In this document: one piece after another, positions 12,765-20,598 of the stretch
Numbering within the stretch: the stretch's first letter is position 1
Layout of the letters: every line of letters begins with the position of its first letter
IMG/VR virus record: IMGVR_UViG_3300042888_002518
Span: 1 to 48,967 of that record
Direction: 5' to 3' (one strand)
DNA length: 48,967 nucleotides
Source of the DNA: a virus
Translations under genes and position numbers: made by a program
Notes under the pieces: model-generated
What the model was told of the DNA's origin: nothing
The model's input: the letters and a program-made list of their open reading frames with translations, nothing else
Databases searched by the model: none

Positions 12765-13550
12765 CTATTTATTTTTAATTTCATCTAGTGATTTAGTTTT
12801 CATTAAGAATTTATCAGGGTCGCCCGGAAGTAATAGAGAATCAGTATGAATCAACCTAAATGTAACAGCTTTTCTGGTAGTGCGATCTTTATCTAAATTC
12901 ATACTTACCCCATGCAATGCAACACCACCATTAAACACGAATGCACTGTTTGGTACAGGCCGATACACAAATCCTGGATCACCATCTATCCAAAATTCTC
13001 CTCCATCGGATACTGAATTTAAATAAATAGTGATACTGTACTGATTAATCTCGTTTACCGAAGTATTGTATATAGCTGGCTCTCCGTCAATATGATAATC
13101 TAGTGTCTTTTCGTAAGCTAACACATTAATAAGACCTCTTATCGGAATCCATTTGTTAGGCTCATCATTGAATGGAGGTAGTGTTTTTATCTTTTCTAAA
13201 ACTTGAAAGAATCTAGGATGAATATTTCTACCTAATATTTCTCGTGACCAGTCGTATATTGTATCTTTGGTTTGATAATACCATTCTTGATTTTCAGGAA
13301 GGTCAAATAATTTTCTATCGTAGTCATCATAAAAATTTCTTTGATTAGCAGTAGCGTGGGCTTTGCCTTTAAAATAATATATAGTTTTGTCCCAGTCTAT
13401 GCCATGTACATGGGCTTGTTCCCAGCAGCTTAGGAGAGAATCAAACTCTTTTGGAGTAAGCAAATCTTCTATTAAATACCCGGTCAAGTTTGTTACATTA
13501 AGCTCATATCTAGGATTGACTGAAATCTCAATAGGAGTAACGGTTGGCAT
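12765..13550 (-). CDS. 2OG-Fe(II) oxygenase family protein
   Basis: The 261-residue sequence carries H153-x-D155 (in DYHIDGEP), distal H213 (ALHGVS) and an arginine about a dozen residues later (R223 or R226), the iron and 2-oxoglutarate set of dioxygenases. The strand SITIYLNSVSDGGEFWIDG fits the double-stranded beta helix. A late box CTTAAATA ends four bases before the ATG and overlaps the stop of the protease gene, with no ribosome binding site. The substrate may be a protein, given the protease and ligase genes around it. Confidence 0.8.
   Translation of the reverse strand: MPTVTPIEISVNPRYELNVTNLTGYLIEDLLTPKEFDSLLSCWEQAHVHGIDWDKTIYYFKGKAHATANQRNFYDDYDRKLFDLPENQEWYYQTKDTIYDWSREILGRNIHPRFFQVLEKIKTLPPFNDEPNKWIPIRGLINVLAYEKTLDYHIDGEPAIYNTSVNEINQYSITIYLNSVSDGGEFWIDGDPGFVYRPVPNSAFVFNGGVALHGVSMNLDKDRTTRKAVTFRLIHTDSLLLPGDPDKFLMKTKSLDEIKNK
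12766..12773 (-). promoter_or_regulatory. Late promoter box AATAAATA
   Basis: Five bases before the ATG at 12760; it lies within the 3' end of the oxygenase gene. Confidence 0.6.
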
Positions 13551-13553
13551 ATG

Positions 13554-15290
13554 TTATTTAAGGACAAATGTAGCTAAGAAAATACTAGTACTACTGGTCT
13601 CTGCTAATGCTCTGGTTATGTCAACATTCATTGTTGCCGGATCAATAGTTTGATCTATTTGGAAAAATAGTATCCAAGGTGATTCAAGCGAAACTGTACT
13701 ACTTGTCGCATAGGTTTTATATCTAACCATTCGAATGGTTTCACCTTCATCTAACGGAACAGTAGGTTTGTTAACGGATAATAATCCAGATGCACTATCT
13801 AAATTCATAAATTCGCTGTATAGCGTATCATAATTTGGCTCTTCAAAAGAAAATGTCCAAACAAAGCTTTCATCAGGAAACAATGTAGCATAAGATGAAG
13901 TGTCGATTATAGTATTCAAGTCTAAATTAAAGACATCATTACCAACACTAAATGCTCCTAAATAGAGATCCAAAGAACTTGCTTGCACATCTTTTGTACC
14001 GATTAAGTGAACTAGTTTATTTTGGTTTGCACTAAATTTATCGTCATCGAATAAAATTGCATCTTTAGTAGAGGTGTCAATAATTTTAGTGAGTAACAAA
14101 GGATAAGGTAGTTCATCTGCAAACAAAGCCGCAAGCTGTCCAGCAGCACCCGATACATACCCAGCAGCAATGGATGTACCTGAACTAATCATATATCCAC
14201 CAGCTTTATCGGCAAGCGCAACCTTGTCGCCCGGTGCAAAAACATCAAGTCGTTGACCGTAGTTAGTAGTTAAGCCGGAATCAGTAGGTGCAATATTGTT
14301 GAAGCCTGCCGGAATGTCATACCGATCAGTTGCACCAACAGTCAATACCTCTGGCATACCTGCAGGAGTAATAGTGTTAACATCGACCCCTGAGTTACCA
14401 GCAGCACAGACTACCGTTACTCCTGCATCAAGCAATTGTCTAAACTTTGACTCTAGCCAGCCATTCTCATCTACTGCCCAAGAAGCATTGACAATTCGGG
14501 TAATATTTGGATTAGCCACTGTTTCTGCAATAATAAGATCGATCAAGTTACCGACATCTAAGAAACTACAATAACCAGTTGAATCTGCAATCTTACAACT
14601 TAGCACCTTAACATTTTTGGCTATACCAACATTTGTACCAAAAATTGCAGATGCTATTGTAGTACCGTGACCAATCTCATCATCAAAATTCGCAAATATA
14701 GGGGCTTTCCAAAAATCAGCATGTTCAGTACCTGCAAATTCTGGGTGATTCCAGGCGACACCGGAGTCAATTAAATATATTTCAGGAATACTTTTAATTA
14801 CTAGATTGTCATAGTATTCAAACCCATTGAGTAGGGGACGATAGGTGCTAGCAACCCGAATTCTTGCCCATTGACCATCTGCACTTAAAGGATCGATACC
14901 TACTTGATCTGCATTTACTCCATTAATCGAAGATGTTGCATGAAATACTACATGTTCTGCGGCAACGGGATCAAGACTATCCACTAAATCAAATAGTGCT
15001 AATCCTTGACTAGTTCCAATATGATAGAATCCGCCGCCCAAATCTGCGATTAGTGTTATCAATTCACTGACTTGAGAGTTTGCAATATCACCCTTCATAA
15101 TAAATTCTACGGTGTCTGTAGTTCTACCTTCAAGGCGAGCAAACGATTCTGCACCTGCACTGTTCTTTGCAACCTTTAGCTTTCCCCAAGGAATTTCAAC
15201 TGAGGTTGCGCCATCAGTGACCGCAAGTCCGGTCTTTGCAGCAAAGGCTGCGTAATTTTCGTGGGTATCAAATGTAACAATTACGGACAT
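13554..15290 (-). CDS. Subtilisin-like serine protease (S8 family)
   Basis: A 578-residue protein with a complete catalytic triad: D175 (YLIDSGVAWNHPEF), H208 (DEIGHGTTIAS) and S373 (SSGTSIAAG), plus the oxyanion N299 (AAGNSG). About 160 residues precede the protease domain and about 170 follow, the latter beta-rich. There is no signal peptide, so it may be a virion component (for example a tail protein that cuts host-surface proteins) or a maturation protease. The ATG has TTGGAG upstream and a late-type CTAAATA box further away. It is divergent from the next gene, whose own late box lies nearby. Confidence 0.92.
   Translation of the reverse strand: MSVIVTFDTHENYAAFAAKTGLAVTDGATSVEIPWGKLKVAKNSAGAESFARLEGRTTDTVEFIMKGDIANSQVSELITLIADLGGGFYHIGTSQGLALFDLVDSLDPVAAEHVVFHATSSINGVNADQVGIDPLSADGQWARIRVASTYRPLLNGFEYYDNLVIKSIPEIYLIDSGVAWNHPEFAGTEHADFWKAPIFANFDDEIGHGTTIASAIFGTNVGIAKNVKVLSCKIADSTGYCSFLDVGNLIDLIIAETVANPNITRIVNASWAVDENGWLESKFRQLLDAGVTVVCAAGNSGVDVNTITPAGMPEVLTVGATDRYDIPAGFNNIAPTDSGLTTNYGQRLDVFAPGDKVALADKAGGYMISSGTSIAAGYVSGAAGQLAALFADELPYPLLLTKIIDTSTKDAILFDDDKFSANQNKLVHLIGTKDVQASSLDLYLGAFSVGNDVFNLDLNTIIDTSSYATLFPDESFVWTFSFEEPNYDTLYSEFMNLDSASGLLSVNKPTVPLDEGETIRMVRYKTYATSSTVSLESPWILFFQIDQTIDPATMNVDITRALAETSSTSIFLATFVLK
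13555..13562 (-). promoter_or_regulatory. Late promoter box CTTAAATA
   Basis: Four bases before the ATG at 13550; it overlaps the protease stop codon. Confidence 0.6.
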
Positions 15291-15320
15291 GGGTATAAGT
15301 CTCCAAATATAGTATATGAG

Positions 15321-15328
15321 TATTTAGT
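15321..15328 (-). promoter_or_regulatory. Late promoter box ACTAAATA (protease gene)
   Basis: Minus-strand box upstream of the protease gene, with a TTGGAG leader between. It is only three bases from the plus-strand box of the divergent gene. Confidence 0.5.
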
Positions 15329-15331
15329 CCA

Positions 15332-15339
15332 GATAAATA
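15332..15339 (+). promoter_or_regulatory. Late promoter box GATAAATA
   Basis: Plus-strand box seven bases before the ATG at 15347, forming a back-to-back pair with the box of the protease gene. Confidence 0.5.
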
Positions 15340-15346
15340 TTCAAGT

Positions 15347-16135
15347 ATGATTAAAGCACATGTTATAAGCGATCTAAATTTATGCGACAACGAATGGGCG
15401 GATCCAATTGACGAAACCATGCCAGAGTGTGACATAGTATTTGTTAACGGTAATAACGGAGTATTCCAAAGATCAGTACTATTAGCCGAAACTATATGCA
15501 AGAAATATCCTGATATCCAAGTAATATATCTAAACGGTAAGCGTGAGTTACTTCGTCAAAAAGAAAAAACCATAATAAATGACGGAATGACCGCAAGAAA
15601 ATTTTATTCTGAACTTTGGCCAAAAAATTTACATTTTGCGGTTGAGAAACCAATTCAGCTTACTATTAAAGAAATTAAACTTGATATCCTATGTATGCAC
15701 GGCTATCCATTTATACCAAATGATGATATAGATAATAAGATTTGGAAAAACACAAGTTGGTACAGGTATGTGAATCATGGATTAACAACCGATCCTAATT
15801 ATAACAGACCAAAAGGAATAAGTGATGCATCAAGAGGAGAGTTTCCTATATGGTCCACGCCTGACCTATGCCGAATTGAACATGATAGAGAATACGAAAT
15901 TGTAAAAAAGTGGAGTGATTGCAGAGAAGAAGGCGTAATTAAGATTTTGGCTACTAGCATAAGTCCCATCAATGATAACAGTCTGATTGGGGTAGAGTAT
16001 GCAATGTATCCAAATATATCCCCTGATCATTGGGTCGTTGGTAGCTACCAAACTGATACGGTTTTTTCTGATTATCACTTGCACGGAAATCCGGGGCGCG
16101 GCTTATCTGCTAGAACTAGAACTTTCACTATATAA
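15347..16135 (+). CDS. Degenerate metallophosphoesterase-like protein
   Basis: The 262 residues start KAHVISDLNL and have FVNGNNG, YLNGKREL and MHGYPF where calcineurin-type phosphoesterases have SDLH, GDI, GNHE and HGH. The fold is probably the same, but most metal-ligand histidines and aspartates have been replaced, so catalysis is doubtful. It lies in plus orientation and its 3' end overlaps the convergent asparagine-synthetase-like gene by 33 bases. It could be a regulatory or binding derivative, or an unrelated fold. Confidence 0.7.
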   Translation: MIKAHVISDLNLCDNEWADPIDETMPECDIVFVNGNNGVFQRSVLLAETICKKYPDIQVIYLNGKRELLRQKEKTIINDGMTARKFYSELWPKNLHFAVEKPIQLTIKEIKLDILCMHGYPFIPNDDIDNKIWKNTSWYRYVNHGLTTDPNYNRPKGISDASRGEFPIWSTPDLCRIEHDREYEIVKKWSDCREEGVIKILATSISPINDNSLIGVEYAMYPNISPDHWVVGSYQTDTVFSDYHLHGNPGRGLSARTRTFTI

Positions 16136-17086
16136 CTTATCTATCGCACTAGATTGATTCTCAGTTAAAACTAATACGCCGCAAGCTGTTCCAAATTTCT
16201 TTTGTAGGGGTACCCTAAACATCTTTTCAAATGCCCAACCATCATTAAACTTCTCTGCAAAATAATCTTTTATCAACTCAAACCCGGTGTACTTGTTGTC
16301 TTGCGGAATTATATCAAATCCATGATTACTGTACCCTGCGACTTTACCGGCATACCTAATAGCATTAGTATCATCCATTATTCTGGGATATCTAGTATTC
16401 CATTCTACATCATGTTCTGGAGTTAGTAACGCTATTGACCAACAAAGAGCAGGATCATATCCTAAAAAATTACCAATTACAGGAAATTGATTTTGGTTAC
16501 TATATTCAATATAGTTCGATTGTGCTGCGCTAGGAACCGGTCCCCATTCAGAATGATTTCTAGCAAATGCAGTTCCGCCGCAGCATATACCCGTATATCC
16601 TAAATTTCGTAGCATATCAAACATTTTGTAGTGTGTAATGAAATGAGGGCTCGTGCATTTGTACTTTGTTCCAATTTCAATACAATCTCTAGTAAGAAAT
16701 TGAATGACATTTAGCTTCAAAATTATCGGTTCAATACTGTTTTTATGGCAATACTCTAGTGCAACAGAAACATCATGTTGATTAAGATTGTTTTCGAACT
16801 CCATAATAGCAACATCAAATTTTAACCCTGCTTCTTGCCAACACTGAATCATTGCTTGGCTATCAATGCCTCCGCTAAGACATAATACTGGGTTATCGCT
16901 TAGTTGGGCTGCGGCGGCTTTAGCAGCACTACTTCGGTACCATGATGTACTTTCACGGTCTAACTTTAGTGATGCAAAAAAATCTGCATCCAAATCAACA
17001 GTGTATGTTATGCACTCAGCAAAGGGATCTAATATATCTGTAAAAGTTAGCCAGCGATTTCTAAATGGCTCAAATTGGAATGACAC
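16103..17086 (-). CDS. Asparagine-synthetase-like ATP pyrophosphatase
   Basis: A 327-residue protein with the PP-loop SGGIDS (71-76) that binds ATP in the synthetase domain of asparagine synthetase B, beta-lactam synthetase and lasso-peptide cyclases, and a later CCGGTAF motif. It has no N-terminal glutaminase domain, so it must use free ammonia or catalyse another amide-forming step. It starts with GTG, overlapping the upstream oxygenase gene by 17 bases, and ends with a run of serines. It may activate a carboxyl group on a protein, peptide or nucleotide; the substrate is unknown. Confidence 0.78.
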   Translation of the reverse strand: MSFQFEPFRNRWLTFTDILDPFAECITYTVDLDADFFASLKLDRESTSWYRSSAAKAAAAQLSDNPVLCLSGGIDSQAMIQCWQEAGLKFDVAIMEFENNLNQHDVSVALEYCHKNSIEPIILKLNVIQFLTRDCIEIGTKYKCTSPHFITHYKMFDMLRNLGYTGICCGGTAFARNHSEWGPVPSAAQSNYIEYSNQNQFPVIGNFLGYDPALCWSIALLTPEHDVEWNTRYPRIMDDTNAIRYAGKVAGYSNHGFDIIPQDNKYTGFELIKDYFAEKFNDGWAFEKMFRVPLQKKFGTACGVLVLTENQSSAIDKLYSESSSSSR

Positions 17087-17702
17087 GGCGTACTAACTTG
17101 TCTAAGATATCATTAGATGCTATTATATTTAATACTAGCATGGTGCAATCATCAGTAAAACTAAAAAGACTATGTGGTCTAGTGGTATTGATAAAGTATG
17201 TCCTACCAGTTTCTAATGGTAACACTTCTTCTTCCTGAATCCACTTCATTTGATTCTTGCCAAAATTATTGATAGGCACTAGTATTCTAAAAGTAGGACT
17301 ATCGATTATTGCACCGTTATCCCTATGCGGAGGAAAAAATCCACCTGCGTTTAGTTTTAAGAAGTGTACTCTACCTAAATTGTTCCCGAAAAAATCTAAG
17401 AATGGATTTAGTTCGGGAATGAATTCAACAACATTAGTTCTCACTTTGAAGTCAGCTTCCCAATAATTGGTTCCGTGCATTTGGTTCCAGTCACGCAGAC
17501 TATATAGGTCAGGTTCTCCAGAGAATCTACCGTCTAAGCTAGTCACGCTAAGTCCATATCTGTTGTTTGGTTTATGAGGCTGGTATTTTACCCAACCCGG
17601 GTGTTTGTCTAATATACTTTGAGCGCGGAGTGTGTCCCAATGAGGGAAATCGAATTCGATAACTTGCCCAAAGTTAGTGATCATTTCGGTCAAATAACTC
17701 AT
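17070..17702 (-). CDS. Aspartyl/asparaginyl beta-hydroxylase-like oxygenase
   Basis: The 210-residue sequence has the H-x-D pair H126/D128 in FFPPHRDNG and the distal H177 in NTTRPHSLFSF, typical of the Asp/Asn beta-hydroxylase (cupin) family. These enzymes hydroxylate Asp or Asn side chains of proteins with 2-oxoglutarate. An ATTAAATA late box lies four bases before the ATG with no ribosome binding site. Coupled to the AsnB-like gene downstream, it could act on the same substrate; that is inference. Confidence 0.82.
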   Translation of the reverse strand: MSYLTEMITNFGQVIEFDFPHWDTLRAQSILDKHPGWVKYQPHKPNNRYGLSVTSLDGRFSGEPDLYSLRDWNQMHGTNYWEADFKVRTNVVEFIPELNPFLDFFGNNLGRVHFLKLNAGGFFPPHRDNGAIIDSPTFRILVPINNFGKNQMKWIQEEEVLPLETGRTYFINTTRPHSLFSFTDDCTMLVLNIIASNDILDKLVRRVIPI

Positions 17703-17706
17703 GATC

Positions 17707-17714
17707 TATTTAAT
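17707..17714 (-). promoter_or_regulatory. Late promoter box ATTAAATA
   Basis: Four bases before the ATG at 17702; it lies just before the stop codon of the upstream RimK-like gene. Confidence 0.6.
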
Positions 17715-17715
17715 A

Positions 17716-18606
17716 TCAAATCATACCTATTTTATATTTGATGTACTCTGCAATCTGTCCTGCAACATCTACTTGACAGTATTTTTCAAAACCTTCGAAA
17801 CCTGGGGCAGAATTAGCTTCGCATATCTTGTAGCCATCTTTGTCAAAGAGCAAGTCGATACCGGCTATGTCTAACCCGCAGATTCTAGCAGCTTCTCTAG
17901 CTAGATAATCAATTTCACTGTTGACTTCAAATGGTTCGCCTCGTCCGCCTGCTGATATGTTAGCTCTAAAGTCGCCTTCAGGTGCATGTCTTTTCATAGC
18001 ACCGATAACTTTTCCACCTACTACAAACACTCGTAAGTCTTCTCCGGGCTTAGCATCAATGTATTCTTGAACTAGTAGAAGCTTTGGCGTATCCAAATTA
18101 CCAACGAACTCCATCATCTTCTTAAATGATGTTTTGTTCTCGCATAGATAGATACCTTCGCCATAGCTACCACTGATAACTTTAACAACACAGGGCCATC
18201 CTATCATGTTGTCAACAATATCTACCTCTACAGGGAAACGCACCAGCATAGTATTTGGAATAGGTAGTCCATGACTAGCTAGTAGCTGATGAGACCGCAT
18301 TTTATCCTTTGCAATTTCTACGCTAAGTGAGGAATTGATGCAGCGTATGCTTTCTTCTTCAAATTGTCTAACTATTGCGGTGATGAATTCAGTCGTGCCG
18401 GAACCCGTTCTTGTTAGTACGAGCTTTGGCATGTCAAACTCTTGTCCATTGTATTTGACACCATGACCGGTGCCTTTTCCTACAATAACATCAAAGTTAT
18501 CTGGATGGTAAATGGTTGCAGGAATGCCTAAGTCAGAAAGACTTGTTACGAGACGACGATTTTCATATTCGCTCTCGTCCTTTTTTGACAAAATTAGTAT
18601 TGACAT
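17716..18606 (-). CDS. RimK-like ATP-grasp ligase
   Basis: A 296-residue ATP-grasp enzyme of the RimK type: central KVISGSYGEGIYLCE (ATP lid), the GEDLRVFVVGGKVIGAM strand, and the metal-binding C-terminal IDLLFDKDGYKICEANSAPG. RimK adds glutamates to the C-terminus of ribosomal protein S6; relatives join amino acids or amines to peptides and cofactors. Length and motif order match RimK (about 300). A late-type box (GCTAAATA) lies upstream, with an AAGGG site before the ATG. Possible targets are host ribosomes or a phage protein. Confidence 0.9.
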   Translation of the reverse strand: MSILILSKKDESEYENRRLVTSLSDLGIPATIYHPDNFDVIVGKGTGHGVKYNGQEFDMPKLVLTRTGSGTTEFITAIVRQFEEESIRCINSSLSVEIAKDKMRSHQLLASHGLPIPNTMLVRFPVEVDIVDNMIGWPCVVKVISGSYGEGIYLCENKTSFKKMMEFVGNLDTPKLLLVQEYIDAKPGEDLRVFVVGGKVIGAMKRHAPEGDFRANISAGGRGEPFEVNSEIDYLAREAARICGLDIAGIDLLFDKDGYKICEANSAPGFEGFEKYCQVDVAGQIAEYIKYKIGMI

Positions 18607-18626
18607 TTCCAGCCCTTATTATATTG

Positions 18627-18634
18627 TATTTAGC
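18627..18634 (-). promoter_or_regulatory. Late-type box GCTAAATA
   Basis: Upstream of the RimK-like gene, with a normal leader containing AAGGG. Confidence 0.45.
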
Positions 18635-18656
18635 TGAAATGAGTAAGCTAACCATA

Positions 18657-18684
18657 GGAATAGCAGGACTTAGCCTGCTATTCC
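18657..18684 (-). terminator. 11-bp hairpin after the SPFH gene
   Basis: GGAATAGCAGG pairs perfectly with CCTGCTATTCC around a six-base loop, between the SPFH stop codon and the late box of the RimK-like gene. No U-run follows on the minus strand, so it may be a Rho-independent-like terminator with a poor tail, an RNA processing signal, or a stabiliser of the mRNA 3' end. Confidence 0.55.
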
Positions 18685-18702
18685 ATTAAGCTGTTTTGTG
18701 TA

Positions 18703-19500
18703 TTATTTAACGTTAACGATACCCTTGAAGTCATAAGGAACGATAATGGTAGAAACCTTACCTTCCTTGACTGCTTCGGCGATAGTCACGAGAGCAGTTG
18801 CTTCCATGTACTTCGTTGCTCCAGCGTTAGCATTAAGAGCAGCAATACGCTCGGCTTCAAGCTTTGCAGTACGAACTTCTACCTGCTTCTGCTTTTCAGC
18901 ATTTTGTGCTTCAACCAAAAGGTTAGCTGATGCTACGATATTCGCAGCAGGCTTAACCTGACGAACAAGAACCTGTGAGATCGAAATCGCACCATCTAGC
19001 TTTTCAGCAGCGAGACTGGCGACGATTTCCTGACGAACAAGCTGCTCAATTTCAGCACGATTGTCTGCCATCTTCAACGACTCGTACTTACGAGCAACCT
19101 TATATGCAGCATTACGACCCAATTGACGAATGTAGTTATACATCAAAAGAGTATCGCCTTCTTCGGTATCAGCATGGAAACCGCGATTCTTTTCTACATA
19201 GATTTCAGCAGCACTAGTTGGGTTGATCGAATAGATAACTGCCATATCAAAGTCAGCAACAGTTGAGTTGTCGCTAGCAAGCGGAGTCAAGTCAGCAATA
19301 TCAACCTGAACATCTTTGGTCGGGAAAGTAAGAACTTCACCGAACAATGTCTGATTGATAGAACCAGGCTGTAGTTCAGTGGTTTCAATAGTCTTGTCGA
19401 ACGAGCGTCGGACGCCGACTTCACCTGTTTCAATACGAGTACACGCAGCAGTCGTGGCCATCAAACCAGCGAGAACGGCAATCTTAGCAATACGATTCAT
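18703..19500 (-). CDS. SPFH/prohibitin-domain lipoprotein
   Basis: A 265-residue protein with a lipoprotein signal peptide (lipobox ATTAAC, C20), then an SPFH/Band 7 domain starting near RIETGEVGVRR, and a long alanine- and glutamate-rich helix near the C-terminus (AEKQKQVEVRTAKLEAERI). Such proteins form ring-shaped scaffolds on membranes and regulate proteases such as FtsH. With a lipid anchor it would sit on the periplasmic side. It has a good AAGGAAG site and its own early promoter inside the upstream small gene. Possible roles: controlling FtsH or excluding other phages; both are inference. Confidence 0.9.
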   Translation of the reverse strand: MNRIAKIAVLAGLMATTAACTRIETGEVGVRRSFDKTIETTELQPGSINQTLFGEVLTFPTKDVQVDIADLTPLASDNSTVADFDMAVIYSINPTSAAEIYVEKNRGFHADTEEGDTLLMYNYIRQLGRNAAYKVARKYESLKMADNRAEIEQLVRQEIVASLAAEKLDGAISISQVLVRQVKPAANIVASANLLVEAQNAEKQKQVEVRTAKLEAERIAALNANAGATKYMEATALVTIAEAVKEGKVSTIIVPYDFKGIVNVK

Positions 19501-19514
19501 TTTAATTTACTTCC

Positions 19515-19691
19515 TTAAAAGATTAGAACGATTAATGTTGCAGCAACAATCGCTAGCAACGAACACAATGTACTATAGCCTAACCACTTTGTCAAGCTAA
19601 TTTTTTCTTTTCCGGTCATTTTCCGAAAAATGTCAATCCCAAAAAAGAAAATGAGAAAAAGTGAAATAAAGGCAACAATTATTTTAACCAT
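19515..19691 (-). CDS. Small two-helix membrane protein (58 aa)
   Basis: Starts MVKIIVAFISLFLIFFF; a second hydrophobic segment ends LLAIVAATLIVLIF. An AAGGAG site precedes it and a consensus early promoter lies 33-61 bases upstream. The promoter of the SPFH gene lies inside it. The two membrane proteins are probably co-expressed. Confidence 0.75.
   Translation of the reverse strand: MVKIIVAFISLFLIFFFGIDIFRKMTGKEKISLTKWLGYSTLCSLLAIVAATLIVLIF
19567..19595 (-). promoter_or_regulatory. Early promoter of the SPFH gene
   Basis: TTGACA (19590-19595), 17-nt spacer, TACATT (19567-19572). It lies within the coding region of the small membrane protein. Confidence 0.65.
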
Positions 19692-19723
19692 ACATAGGTC
19701 TCCTTAGCGTTTACGAAGATTAA

Positions 19724-19752
19724 GTTATAGCAGATATTTAGGGGGTTGTCAA
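19724..19752 (-). promoter_or_regulatory. Early (sigma-70-like) promoter
   Basis: TTGACA (19747-19752), 17-nt spacer, TATAAC (19724-19729). The -35 box overlaps the end of the preceding gene. Confidence 0.8.
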
Positions 19753-20003
19753 GAGTTTTGGCTATCCGTTTTGTGACCTTGGATAAACTTTTTCTCTTGA
19801 AAAGTAGGCTTATTGAAAACCTTTTCTGAATGACACACTTGGCACTTAGGATTGCCACAGTCTAGTGCATGGTGCTTTGCAAGCCTATGCGGCTGCTTTA
19901 GCAGATGAGTCAAGCCAAACGCTTTAGCGATACGCATTTGCTTTTTAATTACATTTGCAGTGTGATGTAGGCGCTTAGCTTTCTTGCTGCGGTCGTCGCT
20001 CAT
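19749..20003 (-). CDS. Small basic protein with cysteine motif (84 aa)
   Basis: Strongly basic, with a CGNPKCQVCHSEK segment whose cysteines and histidines could bind zinc, preceded by HRLAKHHALD. Similar small basic proteins are common in marine and freshwater T4-like phages, in my recollection, but have no known function. The start overlaps the preceding 51-residue gene by four bases (ATGA). Confidence 0.75.
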   Translation of the reverse strand: MSDDRSKKAKRLHHTANVIKKQMRIAKAFGLTHLLKQPHRLAKHHALDCGNPKCQVCHSEKVFNKPTFQEKKFIQGHKTDSQNS

Positions 20004-20155
20004 TTATCTAGTCTTGATTTAACGCTGTGCGGATTTTTTTGAGTGTTAAGGGCATCTTGCTGCTGTTGTTTAGTCCAGCGCATATTTTTTACATTACCGT
20101 GGTCAATTACTTTTTGAATTAATTTTCTTCCTGCGCCCAAACGATTCAAGTTCAT
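20000..20155 (-). CDS. Small basic protein of unknown function (51 aa)
   Basis: Starts MNLNRLGAGRKLIQKV and contains NMRWTKQQQQDALNTQ, ending SRLDK. An ATAGGAG site precedes the ATG and an ACTAAATA late-type box lies upstream. Its stop overlaps the next start (ATGA). The basic character suggests nucleic-acid binding; no family recognised. Confidence 0.7.
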   Translation of the reverse strand: MNLNRLGAGRKLIQKVIDHGNVKNMRWTKQQQQDALNTQKNPHSVKSRLDK

Positions 20156-20172
20156 GCTATATCTCCTATAAC

Positions 20173-20180
20173 TATTTAGT
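20173..20180 (-). promoter_or_regulatory. Late-type box ACTAAATA
   Basis: Upstream of the 51-residue gene, separated from it by an ATAGGAG leader. Confidence 0.45.
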
Positions 20181-20598
20181 CATCGTAAGGTACGATTTTC
20201 CAACCTAATTGTAAGAAATCGTCTTCTATTTCGTCTGACACTACCCCTTCTGGCAGATAACCTTGCACAGTCATGCCTCCTAATGGGCCGCCGGATCCTG
20301 AACAATACCAATCTATATAATCACCCTCGCCTAATATATCAGCGACGATGCCGCCGGCATCTCTCCAGCTAGCAGTCCAATATTCTTCTTTCAAAAGCTG
20401 CCAAACATCTAATCTGATAAACTGGTTGTTGCATATAGCGGCGTAAATATTCTGTGCGTAAACTTGATTGGCTTTAGCTTTATCTATAACCCATTGAGTA
20501 TTTCTTAAATCGTACTCAAGATTATTTTTTTGCCATAGTGGATCTTGCTCTTGCTCACGCTTAAGCTGATCGAAAGTTTTTGATAAATCGTCAGACAA
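20176..20598 (-). CDS. Conserved-looking phage protein of unknown function (140 aa)
   Basis: Tryptophan-rich and acidic; segments such as LEYDLRNTQWVIDKAK and GGIVADILGEGDYIDWYC recall a hypothetical family of T4-like marine phages, by memory only. No upstream ATG avoids a long overlap, so I place the start at a TTG (M)SDDLSKTF, eight bases inside the preceding gene. An ATG 14 codons upstream is the alternative. Function unknown. Confidence 0.7.
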   Translation of the reverse strand: MSDDLSKTFDQLKREQEQDPLWQKNNLEYDLRNTQWVIDKAKANQVYAQNIYAAICNNQFIRLDVWQLLKEEYWTASWRDAGGIVADILGEGDYIDWYCSGSGGPLGGMTVQGYLPEGVVSDEIEDDFLQLGWKIVPYDD

